A DNA stretch of 64,000 bases from Spisula solida (taxonomy: Eukaryota > Mollusca > Bivalvia > Venerida > Mactridae). Of the stretch, positions 1 through 12,600 are shown piece by piece. The translations under genes and the position numbers were made by a program. The number at the start of each line of letters is the position of its first letter. The stretch's first letter is position 1. The stretch spans positions 9,768,817-9,832,816 of the forward strand of contig OX365957.1 of assembly GCA_947247005.1 (NCBI GenBank). Direction: 5' to 3'. Below the pieces are notes generated by a model. The model saw only the letters and a program-made list of their open reading frames with translations. It did not search any database and was not told where the DNA came from.

Positions 1-1289
1 AACACTTAGAGTCTTATTTCACGATGGTTAAAAAAGTTCGCCATGTCATACTTTACTATATCTGCTACGAAATGTCAGTTACTTTATGCCAAGCCTAAAG
101 CAAAACATGAAATTCCTGTATTGGGCCAGATGTTGACGTGTCATCTACAATTTTTTTTAACGTCTCTTGTTTTAAAGCAATTACATTAAGGTAAACATGG
201 TTCGAGAACACGGCATGCACTCAACATTGATATATTTTAAATCCTTAAACATTTGTATTAAGTGCCAAGTTTGTTGCTTTAAATTTTCGCAAAAATGGGT
301 TCTTTTAAACTCCTGTTATGTCAAACGGATGTTCGAGTCATCACCGGCCTAAAAGTATGATTTGTTCTTACATTTAATGACAACAAATGATCTTTAAACT
401 GCTCTAACGACAGGAGGTGTAAAATAACGATATCATGATGGTTATTTCCGTGTAACTTAATTATCATTATTATGCCGTATTTATATAGCACTTTTATCAC
501 GTAATTACACGTTCAAAAGTGCTATACAATCACATTTAAAACACGGTAAAACAATATGAAATAAATATACGCGTGTAAACACAGATCCGATTGGCTTCGT
601 AAGCTGTTTGGCCAGTTCACGCGCGCATAACGCTACCAGCCGGTATTATATGTTACGCATTTTGTCTTCTTGGTATAGTCGTTGAGTTTTTCTTGCTGAT
701 CAAGGTTATAAGATTAAAATTCGAAGTACATTGTATAATGAAGTTCTGTAGACAGTTTTAGCACCACTGTTTTGCACCTGCTTGTTGGGAAGGACTGCTT
801 GCGCTTTACGAAGTAACTTAACTGTACGAACCATCGTGTATACAAATTAAAGCATTCTAAAAAATACAATGGTCGTTTCATCAATGTCATTATCAGTTCC
901 ATAGAAACAAACACCATCATCATTCCCGAACATAAACCACATCTCCGTACACGACAAGCTCATCAACAATATATGGCGACAATGACAGGCATGGTTCAGA
1001 AAGAACAACCTCATCAACAAAACAACACTAAAACCAGGAGATCCTCTGTCTCCAACAAAATAAGAATCGTAACAACCAGGACTAAACGGATCGCGAGCGC
1101 CAAAAACTGGCAAAACGACAGACTTTACACATGTTAATCGAGAATTGATATAATTTTATATAGTCCGATTTCAATAATCTGACAGTTTATTTTATATACG
1201 AAGGCTATAACAAAAATATACGTGATCCAGCTTTAATAACATGCTTACAAACTCTTTATAAGGCTACACAAAGCACACAATTGTCAATT
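1..1289. other. AT-rich DNA, no supported gene
   Basis: Nothing recognised apart from a small hairpin at about 485-525 (arms ATAGCACTTTT / AAAAGTGCTAT) and the weak candidate exon at 920-1027. Confidence 0.5.
920..1027 (-). CDS. Candidate terminal exon (weak)
   Basis: After an acceptor-like CCTGGTTTTAG, the minus strand reads 35 codons and a stop. It includes VVLSEPCLSLSPYIVDELVV and ends VVYVRE. The composition looks like protein and is acidic. However, the phase would be 0 while exon 9 of the lectin gene leaves at phase 1, so an extra exon would be needed to join them. Unrecognised. Confidence 0.15.
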   Translation of the reverse strand, partial: CCFVDEVVLSEPCLSLSPYIVDELVVYGDVVYVRE

Positions 1290-1365
1290 GCAACCATAGC
1301 GCAGTTGGCAGAGCAGAACGTTAGAAATGCCAAAGGAATAACGCGTTAGGTTCAACCCCCGATCA
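1290..1365 (+). repeat. tRNA-like SINE head or tRNA pseudogene
   Basis: It contains an A-box match (TAGCGCAGTTGGCAGAGC) and a B-box match (GGTTCAACCCC) at tRNA-like spacing, followed by T/A-rich tail sequence. The acceptor stem does not pair (GCAACCA has no TGGTTGC partner), so this is not an intact tRNA gene. Confidence 0.6.
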
Positions 1366-1580
1366 CGTTTTGTATTTTTAAAAAAAATATGAATTCAACC
1401 TTAAATAGAACCTTTCATGAAGAATGTAAAATACATAATAATAAAAGACAAAAATAAGGCAAAATGTTTCAGCAGCGTACTAGACGAACCGATTTATGTA
1501 CTGATCATTAATATATTAGATCTATATCGAATAATAAAATAATGTACTATTTTATATTAATGCAACTTGAGTAAAAAGAC

Positions 1581-1670
1581 GACTTCTGCGGGGCTTGAAC
1601 TCAAAACCAACGCTTTCAAACGATGAAAATGTCCACACACATATCCACTTAGCCACAGAGGCTACTGAAT
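1581..1670 (-). repeat. tRNA-like SINE head
   Basis: On the minus strand it has an A box (TGTGGCTAAGTGG) and a B box (GAGTTCAAGCCCC), spaced as in Ser/Leu-type tRNA with an extra arm. The acceptor stem is not convincing. Most likely the 5' head of a tRNA-derived SINE. Confidence 0.6.
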
Positions 1671-1674
1671 ATAA

Positions 1675-4600
1675 TACTTGCAATTTATCCAGTAAATGGA
1701 TGCACTTTTATCATTGACATAATCACAATACCGAATAGGAAATACCGAAAACATACGTATGTGTCCTCGTATAGCGACATTTAAAAGCATTAAAATGATA
1801 TTACATTGACAAAAAGAAAACAAAAAACATAATGAAGTTTTTAATTAAATAAATACAATTACTGTACCATTTAAATAAAATACTCATTCGTTAGTATAAA
1901 TAAACTTTGATAAGACTCTATATATTTGTACAAATATCTAAAATGTGATAAAAGATGCAACTAATTATAAATTGATTCAATTAAAATATACTTACCGCAC
2001 TCCATAGTTGTAGGTTTAATTTGTATAGCACGAATTTACAACAGCACAACAGAATGGGTCTATCAGTGTCCGAGTTGTAAACACTCTGACTCCTCCTTCT
2101 TCTCACAGATCGGACAAATCACGAGCAAGAATTTCGTGATACTCGAGTATACAGAACTATGGAGCGCCGCATAAACCTTAATATCCCGTATGTACACTTA
2201 ATCACACTCCTAACGCAATACCTATATGTTTTATTATTTCTCAACTAGTTATGATAGGATTTGATTAAAATTTGGAATGTGATTACATACATAATTATTA
2301 TCTAATTGGTGTGTGCATCAATTATTATCAAAATATTCATTGCAAGATATCAACATTTTCAAAAAATAAACATAACTGTAAAATAAAAAGTCACAAAAAT
2401 CATCGGACACGATGAGAAATATCGATGAATTGATTCGTCAGGTGACAATCCCCAATCTTGCATTACGTTAGTTTGGGTCCCGTACTTGATGACTCTGGTA
2501 GTCAATCACTGATAATTTATGATGGCGGATATACGTAAGTTTTTAGCTCCAATTTCGTTTAAGGTGGAATTTTCCATCTATCATAATCACCAAAATGTCT
2601 AAGTTTTCGTCATTTTCACCAGTACCAATTCTATGGAGCTAGGGTTATAACTATTCTTCGCATTCACTATTTGTCCCCCTTTCCAATTTGTTCTCGCTAT
2701 AGTCGTGATAGTTTAACTCGATAAATCAGATATCGAACTTTCGCAGTTGAATTCAGATTCAATATTATATAATACTATTTGTATAATATTGAAAATCGTG
2801 AGGGCCCCAGTCCTGTTTATTTTTGAACGTCCCTCGTATATTGCTTTTTGGTTGCTGAAACTAGTTTATTCAACATTTTGACAGCTGAGACTTGGGCAGT
2901 TCATTTTTTCGTTGGGTTATGTATTGGGCATACTGATGTAGAAATGTCGGGGCGTCCTGTATCTACCATTAGCTGCTATAAAAGAACAAATAAAAGTACA
3001 GTGTAGAAGAACTAGCTAAAGCATAAGGCGTTCGTCATCACCATTTTTCACCAGTATATAGGTTTTATTTCAAATGGTCGTCTAGTGCTTAAAGGTTGTT
3101 AATGTATACCTAGACATAGGCCCTAATTTACCTATAGCAATGTTGTTGGTTAACATTACAGCTGTTATTGAGTTTGCTTGTTATCAGCGCCGTATTCAGG
3201 ACTTGTTTTCTGGGGGTGCCAAGAGGGGTGGGTGCGGGAGGGGATACCCCCCCGGTCGAGATTTTTTTTAATATTGTTATTGTAATGGTGCATTTTCCTG
3301 ATATTCCAGGCATCATAAAGCATGGAAAAAGATACACACTCAGTATCATAATTATAAAAGCTAAAAGCTGAACTCTCTGTTTGGACTACAAGTCAAATAG
3401 TTTTCCTCGGCCAGACCAGTATTTACAACAGTAACTTTACTGAAGAAATAATGAATGTGTACATGTGCTTTATCGTAGAATAAAGCACAGTCACTAGTTT
3501 AGATGCGCACCTGAACAAGCTTTATTTTAGATAAAACACAGGTACATGTTTATTAATTCGACTCTAATATAGCCAATATTCCGCCTTGGATATTACAAAT
3601 AGACGTAGTAACAATAGCACTACATTCTTCACCGAACAGCTTATTTGCAGTTGTCAGTCGTAGCTGTATTTTATCGATAATTCGTGCACACCATGCTTTC
3701 CTCTATGTGTATATGGCTGAAACTGCTTGTTGGTTAGAGTACCGGTTAATCCTACCTAATCAACGTGGAAACACTCCATAAATTATTTTGGCCTAACCAT
3801 TTTCAAACATTCTACATCAATAATAACAAAGCAGACCCCATGTCGTGATTCAAACATTGAGACCATTTACAGCAGATGTGTCTAGATGGTTCATCTCCTG
3901 AAACTGTGTGGTAGAAGTATACTACATGTAACTACACAGAACATTTTTAAACCAAAATGTACTGTCTAGACTCACCTTAAGTCAGACTGACACATTAGCC
4001 AATCAGGCATTGACATGTGGTCACGTGCTCCTCCATAGTCAATTTTCTTTTGGCAATCCAATATACCCTCGGCCTCTAGGCCGAGGATAATGAATAGATT
4101 TTTAACAATTCAAAATTTAAACTTTAAACGGACTATACTGCTTGTGTGTTTGTTTAACTGACTGGTTACATTGACTTGTAGTAAATGCCTATATATACGT
4201 AAGGTTATCAAGAATTAACCGGTCTGTGTCGATTTCTACAATAATATTTGTTGCAAATCATGAAAGAACACAGCTACAATAAACAATGTATGTTTTAGAA
4301 TGTCCGTTATATCAGGATTTAAGAAAAGTATACATCAAAAATATTATTGGAAAAATCCGAACGTTTTGAAATTTGCACAACTTTTGAACAGCAAAAATCA
4401 ATGTACGATAAAAAACCTATCATTGTTTGTGCACAAAAGTTTTGAATTAAGATCACTACTATACTTCTTATAGTCCCAATTCTCCCCTTACCAACTATCA
4501 TCTTTTTCTGTTATACACACATGTTCATATGTATTTCTAGTTTAACTTTAATATGTGCAAATTTATTGAATTACATGTATAACTCATTAACAAATTTGCA

Positions 4601-4733
4601 AATGCTTATACATATACGTATATGTATGTACACTGTTTATAATTATTTTCTTGTACCACCATTGACATGCTATGTTTATACCTGTATATATGTTTGTGGA
4701 ATGATAGGCTAATAGCCTTTTTCTGAATAAAAG
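1675..4733. other. Intergenic AT-rich DNA with repeat debris
   Basis: No gene seen. At 3186-3260 there is a G-rich fragment (GGGGGTGCCAAGAGGGG) resembling ends of dispersed DNA-transposon debris. A perfect GC-rich palindrome (CCTCGGCCTCTAGGCCGAGG) sits at about 4068-4088. The last 200 bp before the microsatellite, ending in TGAATAAAAG, could be a LINE 3' end. Confidence 0.4.
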
Positions 4734-4869
<136 letters not shown>

Positions 4870-6485
4870 GTTTGATATTTCCCGACAATTTCAAGTGATT
4901 TTTTTACGAATAACAATAACACTATAACTACACAGTAGGTGAACGCTGATATAAGATGACCACATAAAATGACCTCGTGTGACGTCGTTTGAAAAATGTA
5001 CATGTATACTTCACAGTGTCTACTTCTTTAAACAGTCGTTTTATGCCAACACAATTAACATACATATAAATCAATCGGTTATGACATAATAAACATGTCT
5101 TCATACCAAATGTGAAGTTTTTTAGTCAATATCGTCTGTGCAGTTTCGCAACTCAAACTTGTCAGGTCACATGTTTCCCCGGTTTTCAACCCCTGTAGTT
5201 CACGGCGTCACTCGATCAGCGGTGAATCCAATTATGTCGTTCGGCATCTTTCTGTAGCGTCTTGAATGTCTCAGCACTTGCTTTAAATCACATACACGTC
5301 TGAGACATAGTGGTTTCTGATATAAAACGTTTCGTACCGTTTGCGTACCAGGTACGAAACGTTTTGTACCTGGTACAAAACGTGCGTCATGTGATGTTTT
5401 CCTTGAACGCAGGGCAGTTAATTCTGGATACCTCCTCGTACATAATGACATTTTGCTTATTAGTTTTTAGGTTTAAATAAAGTTTCAAGTTAAACTATTT
5501 GTGTTGTGTTTTGTTGTGTTTTTAATATCGATATTTTATTATTCGTTATTCTATTACTAAGTAAATGGAAGTTTGATAATACATTTAGAAGTGTGCGATA
5601 CTTTTATTTATAAACATATTCTGGGAAGGTTTAACCAATCAACGCCTGACTTGGATGCCTACCTGCAACATAAATATATTCAGTGTGAGAATAAACGGCA
5701 TCGTAAATGACTAGGTGAGGTATAATTATTGTAAGTGATTTTACATAATATAACTTCACTTGAACCTATATTTTACCATACACACGTGCTTTGTTTGGTA
5801 GCATGTTGCCTCCAGAGACCATTAATAGGTCCTATAGGATCTAACCACTGTGGACATTCGTTATGTACATTGTCCCTTGAAGTCAATGGACGGTATAGTA
5901 TAAATCTCGTGATCCATCTCGTCAACCTGTCACGACATTTTGGGTGATTTAGTGTGGTGTTTGGTAAAGTATATAGTTTTCTTGAAATCGTGTCGGATGT
6001 TCTCAACCTTATGTTTTGTCCAAACAAGCTTGCGTTTACTTATCATAATATTCAGCATAGTTATGAGCACATATAACTTATGGTCAAATTAGGTCATCAT
6101 TCAGCTTTTCTATAGCTAAAACTGGCTCTTTCAGCTTTTGTTCATTTTCTTGTTCGATTGTGTGTTGGGCATTGTGGGATTGTTTTGTTTCTGTTTTCTA
6201 TGCTCAGCTGTTTCAGTTGAGTGCTGTCTTCCTTGTCCAATGTTTACTATCTTTTTGAAGGCCTGATCTATTATCGCTTGACCAGTGAGTATTTTCTTAG
6301 GTGACACCTAATCATGCTACGAATATATATAAGTGTAGATTTTACCACCACTCCCCGTCCACCCACACATAACGAGCTACTAGTTTGAGTAAATAAAACT
6401 CTTAATAAATGTAATATATTATGCCAAAATCGAAACTCACAGTTGAGAGTTCATGCCAACATATTTTGCAACAACCTGTACTTAC
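4870..6485. other. No supported gene; hairpin at 5345-5381
   Basis: This is the region downstream of lectin exon 9. There is a near-perfect palindrome built on GTACCAGGTAC and GTACCTGGTAC with AAACG arms at 5345-5381. No further exon with a fitting phase-1 acceptor was recognised. Confidence 0.4.
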
Positions 6486-6668
6486 CATATTGACAGAAAG
6501 CGTAATGAACTTCTCCTGAATCCTGTCCAAATCCGAATATGTCCTCATATCCACATGTAACATCGTCCCACTTCCCGCCACGCTGTGGTACCAGTGCCAC
6601 ACAATCTTCGCTATTATGTCCGTTATCAACATGCCCGTTTATCCAGTTCGTGTATAGCACCGAGTCGC
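6486..6668 (-). CDS. Exon 9: C-terminal half of CTLD 2
   Basis: A 183 bp phase 1-1 exon. The acceptor is GTTTTTTTTCAG and the donor GTAAGTACAGG. It encodes VLYTNWINGHVDNGHN, SEDCVAL, GGKWDDVTCGYED and YAFCQYG. It completes CTLD 2 across a 3.27 kb intron enlarged by the Harbinger-like element. The donor is strong, so the gene continues; I found no convincing next exon. Confidence 0.88.
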
Positions 6669-9600
6669 CTGAAAAAAAACGCACCACTATTACTGTCCGC
6701 ACAATCGCAACTTCTCGGATTGTCCGTAATTTTTGGAAAACACTCAGAATATTCAATGTATTATTTAAACATGTCATCAGTTATACAAGATGGGTCAGTA
6801 TGGTGGACAGTTTCCTTCAACCAATTACCAACTTACTTGCCGTGCCCTATATTAATAACGTCCGTCTGTCCACATTTTTCATGTTTTGCAGTAACTTGCA
6901 AATCATATAACTTTAATCATAAGCTCACAGCAATAGTACGCTATTACATGGCAAGTTACATTACTTTAGCTACAATATTGGAAGAGTTGTGGCGCTTTGT
7001 AAAATTCGAACATTCCTCATTGTCCCGCTTTTAATCTTAATAACTTGCAAACCATTATAGGCATCAACTTCAAACTTTAAACATGAGCTCACATCAATAG
7101 TACTCTATTATTTGGCAAGTGACATTACTTTAGCTACAATATTGGAAGAGTTGTTGCGCTTTGTAAGACTTGAACTTTCCTCACTTTCCCGCTTTTTTCC
7201 TTAGACCCCGTTCACACTGGGTTACAATCTTACTACGATCATGCCGATCTGTCCCGACCTAACTCAAAGTATGTATCGGTACGAGATCGGCGTCAAAACC
7301 TAGAAAATTGATAAATTCTTTACCGGAACGTCTGATCGACGCTTGTGCTACGATTTCGCTACGAACACAGCGTTTCCGATACGATGCTTGTACGCTTACA
7401 CCACGTTTCCGCCGCGATCAATGCCGATCATGAACCGTTTCTACTAGGATGTCGCAACGTTCTGCAAGACCCTACTACGTAGACCTAAAAGACTATATCA
7501 CGATGTTGCGCCGCTCATGCCGCCAATACTACGATCTTGACATGATCATAGTACGCTTTGGTTTGATGCGTACACTATTATTTGAGTTTGGAGCATTTTC
7601 TTCACAATAGTCATTGCCTGAAAGAGGCATTGACTCCATTGGATGATGTTTTATGTTAACAATGAACAACTTTTTCTACAAAACCGTTATATGCGTATAT
7701 GAAAGATATTCCAAATTTGCATGCACTTTCCTAATATCTCGACCATTTTTTTTTAAAACTTTGTTTTCCAACAGAATAATTTGTTTTGATCTATGCCCAA
7801 CTGGTGTCAAGGAATATGACTGTCATATATACAAACATGTATTATTACGCGATTTGTACGTGTTTCAATAGAAAACACAGTTCATTTTGATGCCGATTGT
7901 ACCACGATGTTAGTACGATCATGCAGATCCCACCATGATGCTTCCCCGATGTTTCTACGATTATGACGATCTTAACACGATCAAACTACGTTCTAACACC
8001 GATTCGTTTTAGCCACGATCCCGCTACGCTTATTTTGAACATGTTTAGAATAAGCGTAGTAAGACCCCGTTCACACTGGGTTACGCTCTTACTACGATCA
8101 TGCCGATCTGTCCCGACCTGACTAAAAGTATGAATCGGGACGAGATCGGCATCAAAACAAAGAAAATTTATAAAAAATCTTCACCGGAACGTCTGATCGA
8201 CGCTTGTGCTACGATTTCGCTACGACCACAGCGTTTCCGATACGATGCTTGTACGCTTACACCACGTTTCCACCGCGATCAATGCCGATCATGAACCGTT
8301 TCTACTACGATGTCGCAACGCTCTGTGCAAGACCCTAGAACGTTGATAGACAGACCTAAAAGACTGTAGCACGATGTTGCGCCGCTCATGCCGACAATAC
8401 TACGATATTGACGTGATCATAGTACGCTTTCGTATGATGCAAGCACTAATCAATGAGTTCGGGGCATTTCTTTCACATCTCTCATTGCCTGAAAGAGGCA
8501 TTGTAACCATTTGATGATGTTTTATGTTAACAATGGACAACTTTTTCTACATAGCTGTTATAAGCGTTAACGAGTTCATGTTGTTCAAATTATTCATGTA
8601 CTTTCCTAATATCTCGACCATTTTTGGTTACAAAACTTATGTTTTCCACACAATAATTTGCTTTGGTCTATGTCCAACTATTGTAAAGGAAAATGACTAT
8701 CCTATATATCGATAATATAACACGATTTTCAATCGAAAACACAATTAAATAAGATGCCGATTGTACCACGATGTTATTGCGATAATGCAGATCCCGACAA
8801 GATGCTTCCCCGATGTTTCTACGATTATGCCGATTTTAATACGACCTTGCTACGTTCTTGTGCCGATTCGTTTTAGCCACGATCCCACTACGCTTGTTTT
8901 AAACATGTTCAAAATAAGCGTAGTAAGGTCGAGGAGCTTCCCGACCTACGCGTTTCCACCACGACTCTACCACGTTCACAAAGTTCCTCCCCCGATCGAC
9001 CGAGACTGCCCCACGATCGGTCACGATTTGGACCAATTTTAGATCGTAGTAGAAGCGGGGCCCCAGTGTGAACGCCCTATAAGGTCGGGGAGCTTCCCGA
9101 CCTACGCGATTCTACCACGACTCTACCACGTTCACAAAGATCCTCTCCCGATTGACCACGACTGTCCCACGATTGGTCACGATTTGGACCAATTTTAGAT
9201 CGTAGTAGAAGCGGGGTCCCAGTGTGAAAGCCCTATTAATAACTTGCAAACCATTATAGGTATCAACTTCAAACTTTAAACATAAGCTCACATCGACAGT
9301 ATGCTATTATACGACAAGTTACATTCTACACTCTAGCTACAGTATTGGAAAAGTTATGATCCTTTGTAGAATTCAAATTTTTCTCATTTTTCAGCTTTTT
9401 TCTTAATAACTTGCAAACCATTAAAGGGGCATGCCCAGAAACAAAATTGCGTTTATCACTTGTTATTAAATTGAATTAAGTTTGCAAATTTAATATATCA
9501 ATATATAAAAATACGTTCAAACTTAATAAAAGTCAAAGTTCGTCATGGTTTCTATATTGGAAATAAACCTTTGCTTGTCAAACAACTTTGATGTTATTTT

Positions 9601-12600
9601 AGAAGGAAGTGAACTACATAGTTTCAGGCATCAGTACATGTATAGATATAACTTAATTATTGTGTCTTAGTACAGAAACTTGAAACTTATAGCACTGATA
9701 ATTATGCAATCCCACTATACCCCCTCCTCTTCTGGCTTGCTACCACGGGGCCCTGGTCACGGCAGTGATAATTCTAGTTATTTTGGTCAACTTGTCCTTC
9801 ATCAAACATTCACTCGAATCGGGTTTGGGTTACATAGACCAAGGCTAAGGTTCGCCTGCACCATCTGACTTGCCCACGGATCGATATCGGTCATTCATGT
9901 GTACCAACCAGCGCTCAATCGTCTATAAACTTACCAGAGGTCCATTGGAAGCGGCCCTCATTGACTTTGTCATGCAGTCCAATCCATACAGCATGGCTCG
10001 GATTATGGCGAGCCATGAATCCATCTATGAAAGCTTGTTCTTTAGAATTTGTCACGTGGACAAGATGGCCGTTGTTATAGCTGCACAAGTTCTCGGCGTG
10101 TTCCCATGACATACGAGAATGCATGAGAAGTTCGTAGCAGCTTTTGTCGTACTGTGCAAGAATAGCGCCGTGACTTGCTGCATGTGACTGCACCTTTGAA
10201 GGACACAATGCTGTGTTTCCTGTAAAATGAACGTATAATTTGATGAGCACAAACAGAGACAACAGCCGCACCTCAACTTAAAAGCACAATGAAAGAACCA
10301 ATATTTTCATGTAAACATAGTATGACATGTACAAAGGCAGGGGACGGAGCTTGTAAAACACAACGATATGGCGACACCATTGTAAAGTGATGTTTGTGCA
10401 TGTTATATGACTACTGCAATGAAACTTACAGTCTGTGGCAAAAACATCACTTGGTGACAGCAGTCAGTCTGTACTGATTTACTACAGCTTACATGTATTT
10501 GAATATGTTTATTTTTTCCCATGATGGAATTGAAGACCTTGTTATTGGGCAATTTATAAATGCTCTCAGAAGAAACCAAGCAGTTGTTTTACTTTATAGG
10601 TCGAGTTCTAAAACATACTAAGACAAAACGTGTATACAAGCGTAGGCATATAGCAAGGACGCACATGTACTAACGAAAATATAATATGTTGCTCAATGTT
10701 CTAATGTTACAACACTCAATGTCTAGACATACATGTACATGTAAATGCTTTGATGAAACAAGAATGATGTATACATGGTGTACCAGTATTCAATTTCATG
10801 AATTGAGAGTATATTACCGTCGGTTGTACTGATCCCAGGTGCGGAGGTTACTGATGTTTGTGTGGAGGCTGGTTCGGATCCACCAATAACTGTGATACAA
10901 ACATATACAATAGGTTAAATAATACTCAGAGGTAAGAATTACAGTGATGACCGCAGTCCACACATGTCAGTCTGGATGGCACCTAATGAAAGCCATGCTC
11001 ACTTCAAAACAAAATGCAGTGCTGATTATGTTCAAATCTTTTTTTACTGTCTGCTTTTAATACTGGTTCATACGAGGGGTGTTCAAATTGAAATGCAACT
11101 AAGTCCATAAAATGTACCCTAGAAATTTTTTAATGAAACTATCGTTTGATCCATTTGAAGTATTCACGTCAAACAGATATGCGAAGTTTCAGTCGGATAA
11201 TCCATTTGTAAAATACTATTTATCATCACAGTGTTTATACTGAACATGATCAAAACCGAGATCTTAACTTATTTTTGTTTCGGACAAGGTATTTCTAGAG
11301 TCTATGTAACAGATAAAGATCACAAGGTACAAAAAAGAGGGTCGAGAAGCTCAAGAACCGTTTCGCTTCTCAGAAACTGGCGTTTAAAGGCCGCTTCGTG
11401 TGAAAGAACATTGCTTAGCAACAGCTTGACATCCTACACACCCGTGGTTAGTCTGCGATTTTTGAGGGTTTTCTTCAATTTGTGAAGGATTTTAACTTGG
11501 TTGAACTTGGCGTTTATCCGTTGTTCATTTTATTCATCGAATTGAATGGTAGGAACTTAATTTATAAAGAAAATGGCGTACATTTCTTCAGGTGCCCATG
11601 ATGCCTTTTGCAATACAAATTTCCTTCGCTAGCCCATTATTTGTTATGGATCTGTCGCATCGGTTTCAAAATGAACCTACTATCGACTTTGTATTTAGAA
11701 AAAAGTTTCAATTACTTTTTTGACAGTTTACAAGGGCATTTGAATTGACGTCTCAAAGCTATTCGGGGTATTCAAACTGCATTTATCTTTCTCATTTTTG
11801 TAATAAGCTTGATAACTGTATGAATAGCTCCGAATGATATGCCAACACATTTTAAAAGCTCTTCGCCTAATTGTAAATCTTCCACCCGTAGTACTCAAAA
11901 TAGATTTGATTTTTGCAACCATTTTTGGGGATATTGCGATATTTGGAATGAAATTAAATTACTCCATTTTTTTAATTTCTTAAACGATCAAGTATCTCAG
12001 GAATAAGATATAAATTGCATTACCCTATTTTGCCATACAAGTTAAATTAAATATAATGGTAAAATAGGGTAATGCAATATCTTATTCTTGAAATTCTCCT
12101 GAATTAAAAATACAACGAATCTTAAATAGGACCGTATTTGGTGATATTTTCCTAGTAATTTTAGCATTAGTATACACGAGTAGACAGTGTTATTATAGAC
12201 ACATCGTTACAGTTAGACTAAAGTATGAGGTATCAACAGCATCTTTGCTATACCGATCAGTATTTTTATAATAAGCATGTGTACAAGGAAGAAAAATCCC
12301 CATTTTCATTCCAGTTTGAACAGCCCTCGTACATTGTACACTTATTTGTTTACTTTTCCCAGTTGATGTAAGTGTGGTGTTTGCGGCATGTTACTCATAT
12401 GATTCATCATATAATCACCATACAGTCTGATGTATGCAACAATGTTGATTGTATAATACATCATGTTCCTGAATGATTTACAACGCATGCGTCCATGGAT
12501 AGTGTTTGAAGAGGCCAGCACAGTGCAGTTTGGCGAGGCTGGGAGTAGTTTAATCTATGATTACATATGAAGTATGCCCGTCACTGACGGCGTATCAATC

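Noticed and set aside
6402..7034. Plus-strand frames of 123 and 149 codons
   Set aside because: They are antisense shadows of lectin exon 9 and of the tandem repeat beside it.
10052..10276. Leader-like hydrophobic start just upstream of lectin exon 8
   Set aside because: It lies before a good acceptor (CATTTTACAG) in an intron. The signal peptide of this gene is in exon 1, and the phases join exon 8 to exon 7.
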